Assembly: GCA_009841605.1 (NCBI GenBank)
Contig: VXLM01000020.1
Span: forward strand, 1-53,727
DNA from: Dehalococcoidia bacterium
Lineage (GTDB): Bacteria; Chloroflexota; Dehalococcoidia; Lucifugimonadales; VXLM01
Length of the DNA stretch: 53,727 nucleotides
Reading direction: 5' to 3'
Positions 43,424 through 52,095 of the stretch are shown here, one piece after another (the stretch's first letter is position 1; every line of letters starts with the position of its first letter). Made by a program: the position numbers and the translations under genes. The notes under the pieces are model-generated. The model was not told the origin of the DNA. It was given only the letters and a program-made list of their open reading frames with translations, and searched no databases.

Positions 43424-43461
43424 TTAGATTCCTCACTTCGCTCCGCTATGTTCGGAATGAC
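43424..43461. repeat. Palindromic intergenic repeat, family A
   Basis: TTAGATTCCTCACTTCG to GTTCGGAATGACA. Its ends are the reverse complement of those at 43336, so 43336-43461 could fold as one long hairpin. Confidence 0.7.
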
Positions 43462-43546
43462 AGGTTGCGTGGTGTGCTGCGTTCGGGATGACGGGCGGTA
43501 GTTGACCGCGTTCGGCATGGCAGACCTCGGGCCGCGCGACGGTCCG

Positions 43547-45217
43547 CTACCCGTCCTGCTTCGACTTGGTCTCGATGATCCACTCGGTGAGCGGACTGGG
43601 AGACGGCTCGATCATGACGTTTACCACGGCTGGCTTGCCTGCCGAGAACGCGCGTTTGAGGGCGGGCAGGAGTTGCTCGCGGGTTTCGACGAGCTCGCCA
43701 TGCGCTCCTATTCCCTCGGCGATGATGTCGAAGCGGGTGGGTAGCATCGTGGTGGCGACAACTTTGCCGAAGAGCTGGTCCTGCTGATGGTAGTCGATGC
43801 CCCAGACTCGGTCGTTGCCGACGATGAAGACGACGGGCAGGTTGTGTCGAAGGGCCGTATCGACCTCGAAGCCGTTGAAGCCGAACCCGCCGTCGCCGGT
43901 GAAGACTACGACGCGGGAGTCGGGTAGGGCGACCTGTGCGCCGATCCCGTAGGAGACGCCCCATCCCAGCATTCCGAGCGTGCCGTTGGTGATCCAGCGG
44001 TGCTGCTTGTGGGCCGGGTGGTACGACGCGCCGTAGAAGCCGAAGTCGGCCCCCTCGAAGATCAGGCATGTGTCGTCGTCGATGAGCTGCTTCACGGTTG
44101 AATGTAAGTCCATCGCGTGAAGCTGGTCGCTTTTGGAAGTTCGTTTGCCGAGAGTAGCCACCTGGTCGGCAGTAGCGCTCTTGAGTGAGCTAATCATCGG
44201 GTGAGCGGGCCACGAGCGCGTCGCCGCCTCGTCTGCCAGCTGTCGCACGACGGCTCCGGGGTCAGCAATGATTCCAAGCTCCACGTCGCGGGCCGTTGCG
44301 ACCTGCTCCCATGCCGGCTCAACCTGGATGATCTTGGTTTCCGCTCCGATGGTCGGGGGCCCGCCGAAGGAGATGGTGTAGTCGAGCTTCTTGCCCAGCA
44401 GGAGGAGCACATCGGCCTCGTGGATCGACTGGGCGGCGTCGTTCACCCTACCGTCGGAGTACCCCGCGCACAGGGGATGGTCGTCAGGGATGACCCCACG
44501 GGCCGACTGCTCGGTGAAGACAGGGATGCCGGTGGTCTCGATCAGTCGCTCGGTGTCCTCGCGCTGCACGGTGTATGCGCCGTTCGCGGCGATGATAAGC
44601 GGTCTCTCGGCAGCTTGGAGCAGGTCAACGGCGGCTCGAATGTCGGCAAGAGCCGCATGAGCGCGGCCGCGTGAGGGGGGATATTCCATCGTCCGGTCGG
44701 TGACCTGATCCGCTGATACGGTGGCCTCCTGGACGTCGAGCGGGATGGTGAGGTGCACGGGGCCGCGACGGCCGTTGAGAGCGGTGCGGAACGCCCTGGA
44801 GATGTACTCCGGCGCACGGAGCGGGTCTCCCAGCAGCCACGAGCCCTTTGTCACCGGCTTTGCCATGCCGACTTGATCTATTTCCTGGGACGCGCCAAGA
44901 CCAAGACGGTCCTGGGTGGCGCTACCCGTGATATTCACTACCGGAGTTTCCATGTGGTAGGCGAAGGTGAAGCCCGGAATGGCGTTGGCGTGGCCGGGCG
45001 TCGTGAACATGGTGACGCCGGGCCTGCCTGTTATCCGACCGTAGGCGTTCGCCATGTCTACTGCCGCCTGCTCGTGCCTCACGTCGATGAAAATGAAGCC
45101 CTCATCGGCCATGTGGTCCATGAGAGGCAGGGTGTGGTCGCCCGCGATGGTAAAGACGGTTGTAGCGCCCGCGCGTTTCAGTGAGCGGGTGATGATTTCA
45201 TAGCCTTTGAGCTTCAT
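43547..45217 (-). CDS. Thiamine-diphosphate-dependent enzyme, second paralogue
   Basis: A 556-aa enzyme of the acetolactate synthase/benzoylformate decarboxylase superfamily. The catalytic Glu is Glu49 (VRHEQAAVDMANAYGRITG). The Mg/ThDP motif runs GDGGFGFNGFEVDTAL to ND. It differs strongly from the enzyme at 34890, with only superfamily-level resemblance. GSATQDRLGLGASQEIDQ resembles the oxalyl-CoA decarboxylase/acetolactate synthase pattern. The substrate is uncertain. GGAGGTAGAA precedes the ATG. It stands alone, with no small (regulatory) subunit of acetolactate synthase nearby. Confidence 0.84.
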   Translation of the reverse strand: MKLKGYEIITRSLKRAGATTVFTIAGDHTLPLMDHMADEGFIFIDVRHEQAAVDMANAYGRITGRPGVTMFTTPGHANAIPGFTFAYHMETPVVNITGSATQDRLGLGASQEIDQVGMAKPVTKGSWLLGDPLRAPEYISRAFRTALNGRRGPVHLTIPLDVQEATVSADQVTDRTMEYPPSRGRAHAALADIRAAVDLLQAAERPLIIAANGAYTVQREDTERLIETTGIPVFTEQSARGVIPDDHPLCAGYSDGRVNDAAQSIHEADVLLLLGKKLDYTISFGGPPTIGAETKIIQVEPAWEQVATARDVELGIIADPGAVVRQLADEAATRSWPAHPMISSLKSATADQVATLGKRTSKSDQLHAMDLHSTVKQLIDDDTCLIFEGADFGFYGASYHPAHKQHRWITNGTLGMLGWGVSYGIGAQVALPDSRVVVFTGDGGFGFNGFEVDTALRHNLPVVFIVGNDRVWGIDYHQQDQLFGKVVATTMLPTRFDIIAEGIGAHGELVETREQLLPALKRAFSAGKPAVVNVMIEPSPSPLTEWIIETKSKQDG

Positions 45218-45428
45218 GAGTTCTACCTCCGAAGGTGTCCAGAGCAGTATGTTCCGGGATTGCTAAAAATTGCAATCGAAGAGAGGGAAAATATAGTTGA
45301 TTCATGAATTCTTTCGCACTAAACTTTTACCAAGTCGCGTGAATTACTTGCTGGCGAGTGTCCGCCCCAAACGACACAGGGCAAAGCGGCGCAGACGACA
45401 CCTCACAACCGAGGGTTAAAGAACGGCC

Positions 45429-46847
45429 ATGCAAGATATCAGGCGTACGTCCCCGGACGGGGACGTTCCTCCACACTGCAACCCTGTCACCCGTTCCGAT
45501 AGTCCAAAGCCCCCCTCCGTTTCCCGCGTCCGGTTCTTGTCCGAGTTGACGAGACTGCGCACGCTCGAATCGTTCCAGCACAGAGATTTCGGCGTCCTGT
45601 GGGTGGCCATATTCTGCATGTCGATCACGGGCTGGATCATCAACATCGTGACCGGCTGGCTTACCTACGAACTCACTTCGTCTCCGCTCCTCACCGGGCT
45701 CGCCATCGGCATGGGGGCCGTCCCACCGGTCGTGATTGCACCGATTGCGGGTGTGCTAATCGACAGCCTCGATAGGAAGAAGGTGATGGTCGCGGCGATG
45801 GCATCGTACGCGGTGTTCATCGCCGCCTTCGGCTTGATTGTGATCTTTGGCGTTCTCCAACCCTGGCACATTTTCGCCGTCAGCTTTCTGATGGGCGTGT
45901 CGGGTTCCTTCCTCCGTCCTGCGGAGCAGGCAGTGTTGGCAAACATCGTCCCGAAGAAGCGCTTGGTCAATGCGTTCGCGCTTGTGGCGTTTGCGGGAAG
46001 CATTACCCGCCTGATCGCACCGGCGGTCACGGGGTTCCTCATCGCATTCATCGGACCCGGGGTCTCCATTATGCTTGCTTGCGCGTTCGTGTTGGCCGGA
46101 ATCAAGCTTACCCTGCTTGTCCGAGTGCCTGAGAGGGAGTCACATCAGCTTAGACCAAAGACCGTCCTGAGCGACCTGCAGGAAGCCGGGCGCTATGTGA
46201 AGGGATCCCATATCGTCCTCGCCATGATGGTCTTGACCACGGCCATGCTGACGTTCGTAAGCACTATCAACATGGGCCTGATGCCGGTCTTCGCCTCGGA
46301 AGTATTCGATGCCGGCCCGCAGATCCTCGGACTGCTCGTTGCGGCCCTCGGCGGTGGAATGACTATCGGCACGATAGCGATTGCGACAGTCGGCGATTTG
46401 AGGCGAAGGACGCGGATCGTCCTGATTACGGGGGCTATAACGGCTCTCGGAGTAATCGCCTTCTCTCACAGCGGTACACTGCTCCTCGCCTTCCCGATCA
46501 TAATGCTGTATGGGGCGACGATGGTCATGACGTGGACAGTCGCAGGTGCACTCATACAATCCGTCGTGCCGGACGCGCTGCGGGGCAGGGTGTCGGCCTT
46601 GTCGGTGATGACGGTCGCCTTCTTCCCGCTGGGTACGTTCTTCGTGGGCGGGCTTGCCCAGTTTTTCGGTGCTCCCATGGCCGCGCTAATCTCCGGATCG
46701 ACTATCCTCATGGTCATAATCGCGATACCTTTCATGTTCAGGGGACTCTGGAGCTACCGCGCGGGCGACAGCTTGGAAGCCGACGAAGAGGCGGCGGACG
46801 ACAACTCCTTGGACACGCCTGATAAGCTGGAACCTCAACCCGCCTAA
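45429..46847 (+). CDS. MFS transporter (MFS_3/EntS-like exporter), copy 1
   Basis: A 472-aa membrane protein with about 12 helices starting near residue 57 (VLWVAIFCMSITGWIINIVTGWLTYEL). The A-like motif GVLIDSLDRKKVM follows helix 2. The pattern (F-R-x-LW at the start, SFLRPAEQAVLANIVPKKRLVNAFAL) is that of the enterobactin-exporter-like branch, which pumps small molecules out. The first ~50 residues are a polar leader. A second member follows 13 bases later. No clear SD. Confidence 0.85.
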   Translation: MQDIRRTSPDGDVPPHCNPVTRSDSPKPPSVSRVRFLSELTRLRTLESFQHRDFGVLWVAIFCMSITGWIINIVTGWLTYELTSSPLLTGLAIGMGAVPPVVIAPIAGVLIDSLDRKKVMVAAMASYAVFIAAFGLIVIFGVLQPWHIFAVSFLMGVSGSFLRPAEQAVLANIVPKKRLVNAFALVAFAGSITRLIAPAVTGFLIAFIGPGVSIMLACAFVLAGIKLTLLVRVPERESHQLRPKTVLSDLQEAGRYVKGSHIVLAMMVLTTAMLTFVSTINMGLMPVFASEVFDAGPQILGLLVAALGGGMTIGTIAIATVGDLRRRTRIVLITGAITALGVIAFSHSGTLLLAFPIIMLYGATMVMTWTVAGALIQSVVPDALRGRVSALSVMTVAFFPLGTFFVGGLAQFFGAPMAALISGSTILMVIIAIPFMFRGLWSYRAGDSLEADEEAADDNSLDTPDKLEPQPA

Positions 46848-46860
46848 CGGACTAAACACC

Positions 46861-48141
46861 GTGCAATCCGCTTCCGACCCTCGACAGCGGAAGGCAGCAG
46901 CCTCGAAGGGGTTTCTTCGCTCGTTCGGCAGAATTCCGACTCTCCGTTCGCTGCGAGTGCGCGACTTTCGCCTTCTATGGATAACCGGCTGGTGCAACAA
47001 CAGCAGCTTGTGGGTGGAGGGCGTCGTACTGGGCTGGTTGACCTATCAGGTCACCCAGTCGGCTCTGCTCACCACACTTTCGGTGGGGATGGGGGCTCTG
47101 CCCTCCGTCGTTGTCGGTCCGCTGGGCGGAGTGTATATCGACCGATGGGACCGCAAAGCTTTACTGAGAGCTTGCATCGCCGCGCATATCGTGCTGACTG
47201 CAGCGCTTACCGCAGTCATATTCGCAGAGGCGGTGGTCGCGTGGCACATTTTTGCCTATATCTTCGTGAACGGCGGCGTTCGGACGGTGCGCATGGTCAT
47301 CGAGTCGTCGCTGATACCGAACATCGTACCCAGCCGGCTCATGACGAACGCCTTCTCTCTCTTCCTGCTGACAGCGAGTTTTACGCGGTTCATCGTGCCG
47401 GTAGTGACCGGAGTGGCCATCCGTCTCGTCGATTTCGGGCCGACTATGACGGTCGCACTGGTGCTGTACATATTTGCGCTGGTGGTCACGCTCCGAATCC
47501 AACTTAAGGGCAAAGCCTCGCAGCAGTCGGTTAGCGGATCACCTGCGAGTGACCTTGTCGAGGGAATAAGGTATCTGGTGCAAGAGAAACGGATTCTCGC
47601 CATCTACATCCTTCCCGCCATGTTGATGCTGTTCATCGCGCCGGTCAATATGGGGCTCATGCCGGTGTATGTCGATGAGGTCTTCCAAGGCGGGCCTGAA
47701 ACGCTCGGGTTCATCATCGGTTCACTGGGATTAGGTATGACGCTCGGAACGCTGATTCTCGCCAGCCTTGGGGAGATGCGGTACAAAGCGCGGGCAATGG
47801 TATTCGCATGTTGGGGGACGATTGCGGGCGTGCTCCTGTTTTCGCAGATGACGTTCCTCCCGGCCGCCCTGGTGGTCGTCCTGACGTACAGCGGACTGAT
47901 GATGATGGTGTACGTGCTCGCAAGCACTGCCGTTCAGGCAATCATGCCGGACAGGGTGCGCGGGCGTGTGACAGCCCTGCTGGGCGCGACGTTCGCCGTA
48001 TTCCCGTTCGGGACCCTGATGGTAGGAGGCGTGGCCGAGCGTTTCGGCGCGCAGGCAGCGGTGGTGGCTACCGCCGTGGCATTCGGAATATGCCTCCTTG
48101 TCTACACGACCGTGAATCGGCGCATCTGGTCGCTGGAATAG
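46861..48141 (+). CDS. MFS transporter (MFS_3/EntS-like exporter), copy 2
   Basis: A 426-aa, ~12-helix protein of the same branch (SLRVRDFRLLWITGWCNNSSLWVEGVVLGWLTYQV; GVYIDRWDRKALL). The start is GTG 46861, 13 bases after copy 1, so they form a tandem operon and may function side by side or as a heteromer. Divergence is high enough to suggest an old duplication. The substrate is unknown. Confidence 0.85.
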   Translation: MQSASDPRQRKAAASKGFLRSFGRIPTLRSLRVRDFRLLWITGWCNNSSLWVEGVVLGWLTYQVTQSALLTTLSVGMGALPSVVVGPLGGVYIDRWDRKALLRACIAAHIVLTAALTAVIFAEAVVAWHIFAYIFVNGGVRTVRMVIESSLIPNIVPSRLMTNAFSLFLLTASFTRFIVPVVTGVAIRLVDFGPTMTVALVLYIFALVVTLRIQLKGKASQQSVSGSPASDLVEGIRYLVQEKRILAIYILPAMLMLFIAPVNMGLMPVYVDEVFQGGPETLGFIIGSLGLGMTLGTLILASLGEMRYKARAMVFACWGTIAGVLLFSQMTFLPAALVVVLTYSGLMMMVYVLASTAVQAIMPDRVRGRVTALLGATFAVFPFGTLMVGGVAERFGAQAAVVATAVAFGICLLVYTTVNRRIWSLE

Positions 48142-48211
48142 CGAACGGAATCTCGTAGCTGCTCGTGACTCGCATCCTAACGATGCAGTATCATCGTGCG
48201 GGAGGCGCAAT

Positions 48212-49186
48212 ATGTCATTCAAGCTCGTCATCCTCGAACCTCAAGACCCGGGGGCGCGAACGCCTGCGGCAAAGACCTGGCCCGACAAGATTCGTGAACT
48301 CGTCCCGGGCGTCGAGGTACGCTATTGCACGACGTTGGAGCAGGCAAAGGAAGCCATCGTGGACGCGGACGCCGCCTTCGGAGACATCGTTCCTGAGCTG
48401 TTCGAGCGGGCGCAAAAGCTTCAGTGGATACAGTCGCCGCAGGCCGGACCGAAGGCCGGCTACTACCACGATGGACTCGTAGAAAGCGACGTCGTCGTGA
48501 CCAACATGCGTGGGATTTTCAACGACCACATAAGCGCGCATATCATGTCGTACGTCCTCGCCTTTGCGCGCGGCCTACACGTCTACCGCGACCGGCAGCG
48601 CGACGGTAAATGGACAAAGGGATACGATACGGTCCATCTGCCGGAGTCAACGGCGGTCATCGTCGGCGTAGGCGGCATCGGGGCCGAGACGGCGCGAGTC
48701 TGCGCGGCGTTCGGCATGACCGCCGTAGGAGTCGACGCGAGGGTGACCGAGCCTCCGTCGGGTGTTGGAGAACTGCATACGCCGGATAGGTTGGATGAAG
48801 TAATCCCCCGCGCGGACTTCCTCATCGTCACCGTGCCTGAGACGCCGAGCACCCAAGGGCTGTTCAATCGCGAGACGCTGTCGACCATGAAGCGCACTGC
48901 TTTCTTTATCAATATCGGGCGCGGCGCGACGACGAACCTGACCGATCTGGCCGTCATGCTCGAAGCGGGAGAGATCGCCGGGGCTGCGCTGGATGTATAC
49001 GAGGTCGAGCCGCTGCCGTCGGAGCATCCTCTGTGGGGACTGCCGAACGCCATTCTGACACCCCATGTCGCTGCGGACGGCCCTTACATCGACGACCGCC
49101 GCACGGAGGTGTTTGTCGACAACTGTGTGCGTTTCAGCGAAGGGCGACCACTGCGGAACGTCGTCGATAAGGCGCAGTGGTTCTAG
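48212..49186 (+). CDS. D-2-hydroxyacid dehydrogenase (NAD-dependent)
   Basis: A 324-aa enzyme that reduces 2-keto acids to D-2-hydroxy acids or the reverse. The Rossmann motif is GVGGIG (152-157). The catalytic residues are Arg237 (NIGRGA), Glu264/266 (VYEVEPL) and His285 (LTPHVAADG). GGGAGGCG precedes the ATG. Its TAG stop (49184-49186) is formed by the TA and first G of a MITE-like element, so the insertion reached the very end of the gene. Confidence 0.9.
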   Translation: MSFKLVILEPQDPGARTPAAKTWPDKIRELVPGVEVRYCTTLEQAKEAIVDADAAFGDIVPELFERAQKLQWIQSPQAGPKAGYYHDGLVESDVVVTNMRGIFNDHISAHIMSYVLAFARGLHVYRDRQRDGKWTKGYDTVHLPESTAVIVGVGGIGAETARVCAAFGMTAVGVDARVTEPPSGVGELHTPDRLDEVIPRADFLIVTVPETPSTQGLFNRETLSTMKRTAFFINIGRGATTNLTDLAVMLEAGEIAGAALDVYEVEPLPSEHPLWGLPNAILTPHVAADGPYIDDRRTEVFVDNCVRFSEGRPLRNVVDKAQWF

Positions 49187-49313
49187 TGTCCTGTGTCAGA
49201 GAAATCAGAGCGTGAAAATCCCCTCTCCCGTCGTGGGAGAGGGCTAGGGTGAGGGTAACTCCTCGGAACACATCTATCCGCTTTATACAACGAACTTCAG
49301 AAACAGGACACTA
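49184..49313. mobile_element. MITE-like element with TA ends and 9-bp or longer terminal inverted repeats
   Basis: TAGTGTCCTGT (49184-49194) and ACAGGACACTA (49303-49313) are exact inverted repeats and both outer ends are TA. A 130-bp non-coding element with TA duplications fits a Tc1/mariner (IS630)-type MITE. A reverse family B repeat lies inside (49220-49256). No transposase gene is in the window. Confidence 0.65.
49220..49256. repeat. Palindromic intergenic repeat, family B (inverted), inside the MITE-like element
   Basis: CCCCTCTCCC-GTCGT-GGGAGAGGG followed by CTAGGGTGAGGGT, the reverse complement of the other copies. It is nested between the TA-ended inverted repeats. Confidence 0.75.
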
Positions 49314-49333
49314 GTATCGAGTTAAGTGTCCGG

Positions 49334-50806
49334 CTACACCGCCGGCAGCGGTGTGGTGTCGCCCACGTCATGCATCCATATCCTGATGCGGGCCGTCATG
49401 TCGCGGATGCGGTCACGGTGAGCGGGGTCGTAGTAGAGATTTCGCATCTCGTGCGGGTCGGTGTTGAGATCATATAGCTCGGACTGATCGGCGTGACTGA
49501 GGTTGAGCTTCCATCGGTCGCCCGTGACCACCGAACGCCAGGGTGCCGAGACCATGCGGTTAATGGCCGGATTGCCGAGATTCCGGTCGCCGTAGCCGTT
49601 CCACTGGATGAACACGTCGTTGTCGTCGAGAGTCTCTCTGCCCTGAAGCACGGGCGCGAGGCTGGAACCATCAATGTGACCGGGTACTGGGTCGCCCGTG
49701 AGGTCGAGCAGGGTGGGTACCAGGTCGACGAGGCTCACGCTGCCCTCGATCCTCCGCGTTCCTTCGGTCAGCCATGGAACGTGAATGAAGAAGGGCACGC
49801 GGGTCGCCTCTTCGTACATGGAGCGCTTTTCGAGCATCCCGTGATCTCCCGCCATCTCGCCGTGCTCGCTCGTGAAGACGATGATAGTGTTGCCTGCCTG
49901 CCCGGACTCTTCGAGGGCGCTGAGAATTCGTCCGACGTTGCGGTCGACAAGCGTCACGTTGGCGAAATACTGGGCGCGGAGCTTGCGCCATCCCTCTTCA
50001 GTCGTGGTGTCGTGGATGTCTCCGCCCTTGACCGCAAGGGGATTGAGGCCGCCCGATAGGTAGTGATTCGCGCGGAGACGGTTCACGAGCGAACCGCTAT
50101 CGGGGTGCTGCATGAACGCGGGTCCGACGGGCAACGACGCGGGGTCGTAGAGGCCGTTCAGAGGCCCAGTGTAGGGCGGATGTGGCTCGAAGAACGAGGT
50201 GAACAGCATGAAGGGTCGATCTCCATGAGGAGACTCGGCGTGCTCGCGGATGAAGCGCGATGCCTCTTCACCAAGGTAGCCCGCCTGCGTCAGTTCCGCC
50301 GATAGATCCGCAGTGGGGAACCATGTCTCGTACGATTCGTCTGAAGGCGGTTCGACGCCGTGTGTACGGAGCCATGCGTTGTAGTCGGACTCGAGGAAGC
50401 GGTGCTCCTTCCTGGTCGACGTGCCGGCATCGAGGTGCCAGTCTTCGATGCTGCGCCACTCCTCGAAACCGTGCTGGGGAATCAGGTCGTTGCCGAGGTG
50501 CCACTTCCCGTAGTGTGCGCAGAGGTAATCGTCGGAGACCATCTCGGCGATGGTGGGCGTGTCGTCCCGCAGGTGGATGCCGTTGCCGATGAGCCCGGTC
50601 GTCTGTGGGTACATGCCCGTCATGATGGAGGCCCGTGACGGGGTGCACACAGGCTGAGTAACGTAGGCGTTGTCGAAGACGATGCTTCGCCGGGCAAGGC
50701 CGTCGATGTTCGGCGCTTCGATCCAGTCGTTGCCGTAGGCCGCGAGGGAGTCGCGTCGCTGCTGATCGGTGAGGATGAAGAGGATGTTGGGTTTTTCAGA
50801 CGGCAT
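49334..50806 (-). CDS. Sulfatase (arylsulfatase family, Cys-type)
   Basis: A 490-aa type I sulfatase. The formylglycine signature is CTPSRASIMTG (Cys54 from this start), which must be oxidised by a formylglycine-generating enzyme encoded elsewhere. The calcium-binding segments are LTDQQRRDS and FTSEHGEMAGDHGML. No signal peptide, so probably cytoplasmic. I use ATG 50806, one base past the dipeptidase stop; GTG 50821 is possible and overlaps it by 13 bases. Likely substrates are organic sulfate esters. Confidence 0.9.
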   Translation of the reverse strand: MPSEKPNILFILTDQQRRDSLAAYGNDWIEAPNIDGLARRSIVFDNAYVTQPVCTPSRASIMTGMYPQTTGLIGNGIHLRDDTPTIAEMVSDDYLCAHYGKWHLGNDLIPQHGFEEWRSIEDWHLDAGTSTRKEHRFLESDYNAWLRTHGVEPPSDESYETWFPTADLSAELTQAGYLGEEASRFIREHAESPHGDRPFMLFTSFFEPHPPYTGPLNGLYDPASLPVGPAFMQHPDSGSLVNRLRANHYLSGGLNPLAVKGGDIHDTTTEEGWRKLRAQYFANVTLVDRNVGRILSALEESGQAGNTIIVFTSEHGEMAGDHGMLEKRSMYEEATRVPFFIHVPWLTEGTRRIEGSVSLVDLVPTLLDLTGDPVPGHIDGSSLAPVLQGRETLDDNDVFIQWNGYGDRNLGNPAINRMVSAPWRSVVTGDRWKLNLSHADQSELYDLNTDPHEMRNLYYDPAHRDRIRDMTARIRIWMHDVGDTTPLPAV

Positions 50807-50808
50807 GG

Positions 50809-51924
50809 CTACGGCAGCCACTTCTCGAAGAATCGCTGCCAGTTCTTGTACATGATGTTCTCAATGTCCTCTTGGGTGTAGCCGCGCTGGTCGAGGATGT
50901 CGGCAATCTTCTGGTAGTCGGCGACGGTGTCCACGTCGTGGGGCGCGCCGTCGGAGCCTCCCTGTCCGTCCGTGTCGCCGCCGATGGCCGCGTGGAGCGA
51001 GTTGCCCGCAAGCTGGCACACGTAGTCCATGTGATCGACGAAGTCCTCCAGCGTGATCAGGGGACTGGGGAATATCTCGTGTCGCTTGAATCCTATGGTC
51101 TTCCAGTCGATGGAGTAGAACTTGTTGAGCATCCACGTGTCCATCGAAGAGCCGATAACGCCGCCTCGACGGATGACTTCGAGCAGGATGTCGTCGGGCT
51201 GCTGGCGCTCGCCGGGTACGATGCCGCGGCAGTTCTGGTGGCTCGCCACCACGGGTCCGTCGAAGAGCTCGAACTCCTCTCTAACGGACTGGTCTGAGGT
51301 GTGCGTCACGTCGAGGATCATGTCGAGGTCGTTCATGGCCTGCAGAAGGGGCTTCGCCAAGGGGGTGAGGCCTCCCGTCGTGCCCGTTCCCGTGCCATGC
51401 GAGTAGTAGCTCACGCCGTAGTGGGAGAGGCTGATCACGCGCAGGCCGTCGTCGTACCAGTCGTGCACCTGCTCCGGCCATGTGATGGCGTCCGCGCCCT
51501 CCATGCCGAGGATCATGCCCACGGGGAGGTCGTCGTAGTCGGTGGCCTGTTCCCACTTGTCCATGTGTGTGGCGAATCTCTCCGACGTATCAAGGATGGT
51601 CGTCTCGTTCTGTGCCTCCAGCAGCTTGTAGTAGGCAAGCTGACCCCGCCCGGCGGCGTGGGCGTTCTCCTTGCTGCGGTACTCGCCGTGCGGATGACCG
51701 GGTTTCTTGACGCACACGGCCACCTTGACCAACGCAGCGGCGATGCCTCCCTTCCGCATCTCTGGCAGCGTCGCCATGATGCCATCGTCCTGCCAGTTGA
51801 ACCAGCTATTCAAGGCACCCGGATCGCGGGCCTGTTCGATGGGCAGCGTCAGATCACGCTGCGAGTCTATAGCGCCGTTCGCCATCGGATAGTCCCCGTC
51901 GATGATGAGCGTGTTGGTCGTCAT
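50809..51924 (-). CDS. Membrane dipeptidase family (M19) hydrolase with altered N-terminal metal motif
   Basis: A 371-aa TIM-barrel amidohydrolase. Metal-site residues recognised are Glu in ILGMEGADAI, His in DVTHTS, His in ASHQNCRG and Asp in IGGDTDGQ. The first motif, normally DGHND with His and Asp ligands, reads DGDYP, so one metal site is probably changed. The start is ATG 51924 with AGAGG ~9 bases upstream. It is coupled to the sulfatase. The true substrate may be something other than dipeptides, such as another amide. Confidence 0.83.
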   Translation of the reverse strand: MTTNTLIIDGDYPMANGAIDSQRDLTLPIEQARDPGALNSWFNWQDDGIMATLPEMRKGGIAAALVKVAVCVKKPGHPHGEYRSKENAHAAGRGQLAYYKLLEAQNETTILDTSERFATHMDKWEQATDYDDLPVGMILGMEGADAITWPEQVHDWYDDGLRVISLSHYGVSYYSHGTGTGTTGGLTPLAKPLLQAMNDLDMILDVTHTSDQSVREEFELFDGPVVASHQNCRGIVPGERQQPDDILLEVIRRGGVIGSSMDTWMLNKFYSIDWKTIGFKRHEIFPSPLITLEDFVDHMDYVCQLAGNSLHAAIGGDTDGQGGSDGAPHDVDTVADYQKIADILDQRGYTQEDIENIMYKNWQRFFEKWLP

Positions 51925-52043
51925 GGGAATTGCCTCTGACGTAGTTTGTGCTGTGGGAATTGGGCTTAGATGGCAGAAAGTTGACCGCAAGGGTACAACG
52001 TAGGGACGGACGTGTAAATTGCAGGATGAACGGACATGACAAG

Positions 52044-52069
52044 TCCCCGGCCCTCAAGCGGACCGGGGA
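52044..52069 (-). terminator. Hairpin after the FtsX-type permease gene
   Basis: TCCCCGG (52044-52050) pairs with CCGGGGA (52063-52069) around a 12-base loop, 27 bases past the permease stop on the minus strand. No clear T run. Confidence 0.35.
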
Positions 52070-52095
52070 TGAGTGATAACCGGAACGTGTAGGCG

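Larger units (their letters stand above)
43245..43546. other. Intergenic region with an inverted pair of family A repeats
   Basis: This stretch upstream of groES and past the second ThDP gene holds no credible gene. It contains family A repeats at 43336 and 43424, and decayed fragments (GTTCGGGATGACGG near 43474-43491; GTTCGGCATGGCAG near 43511). Confidence 0.6.
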
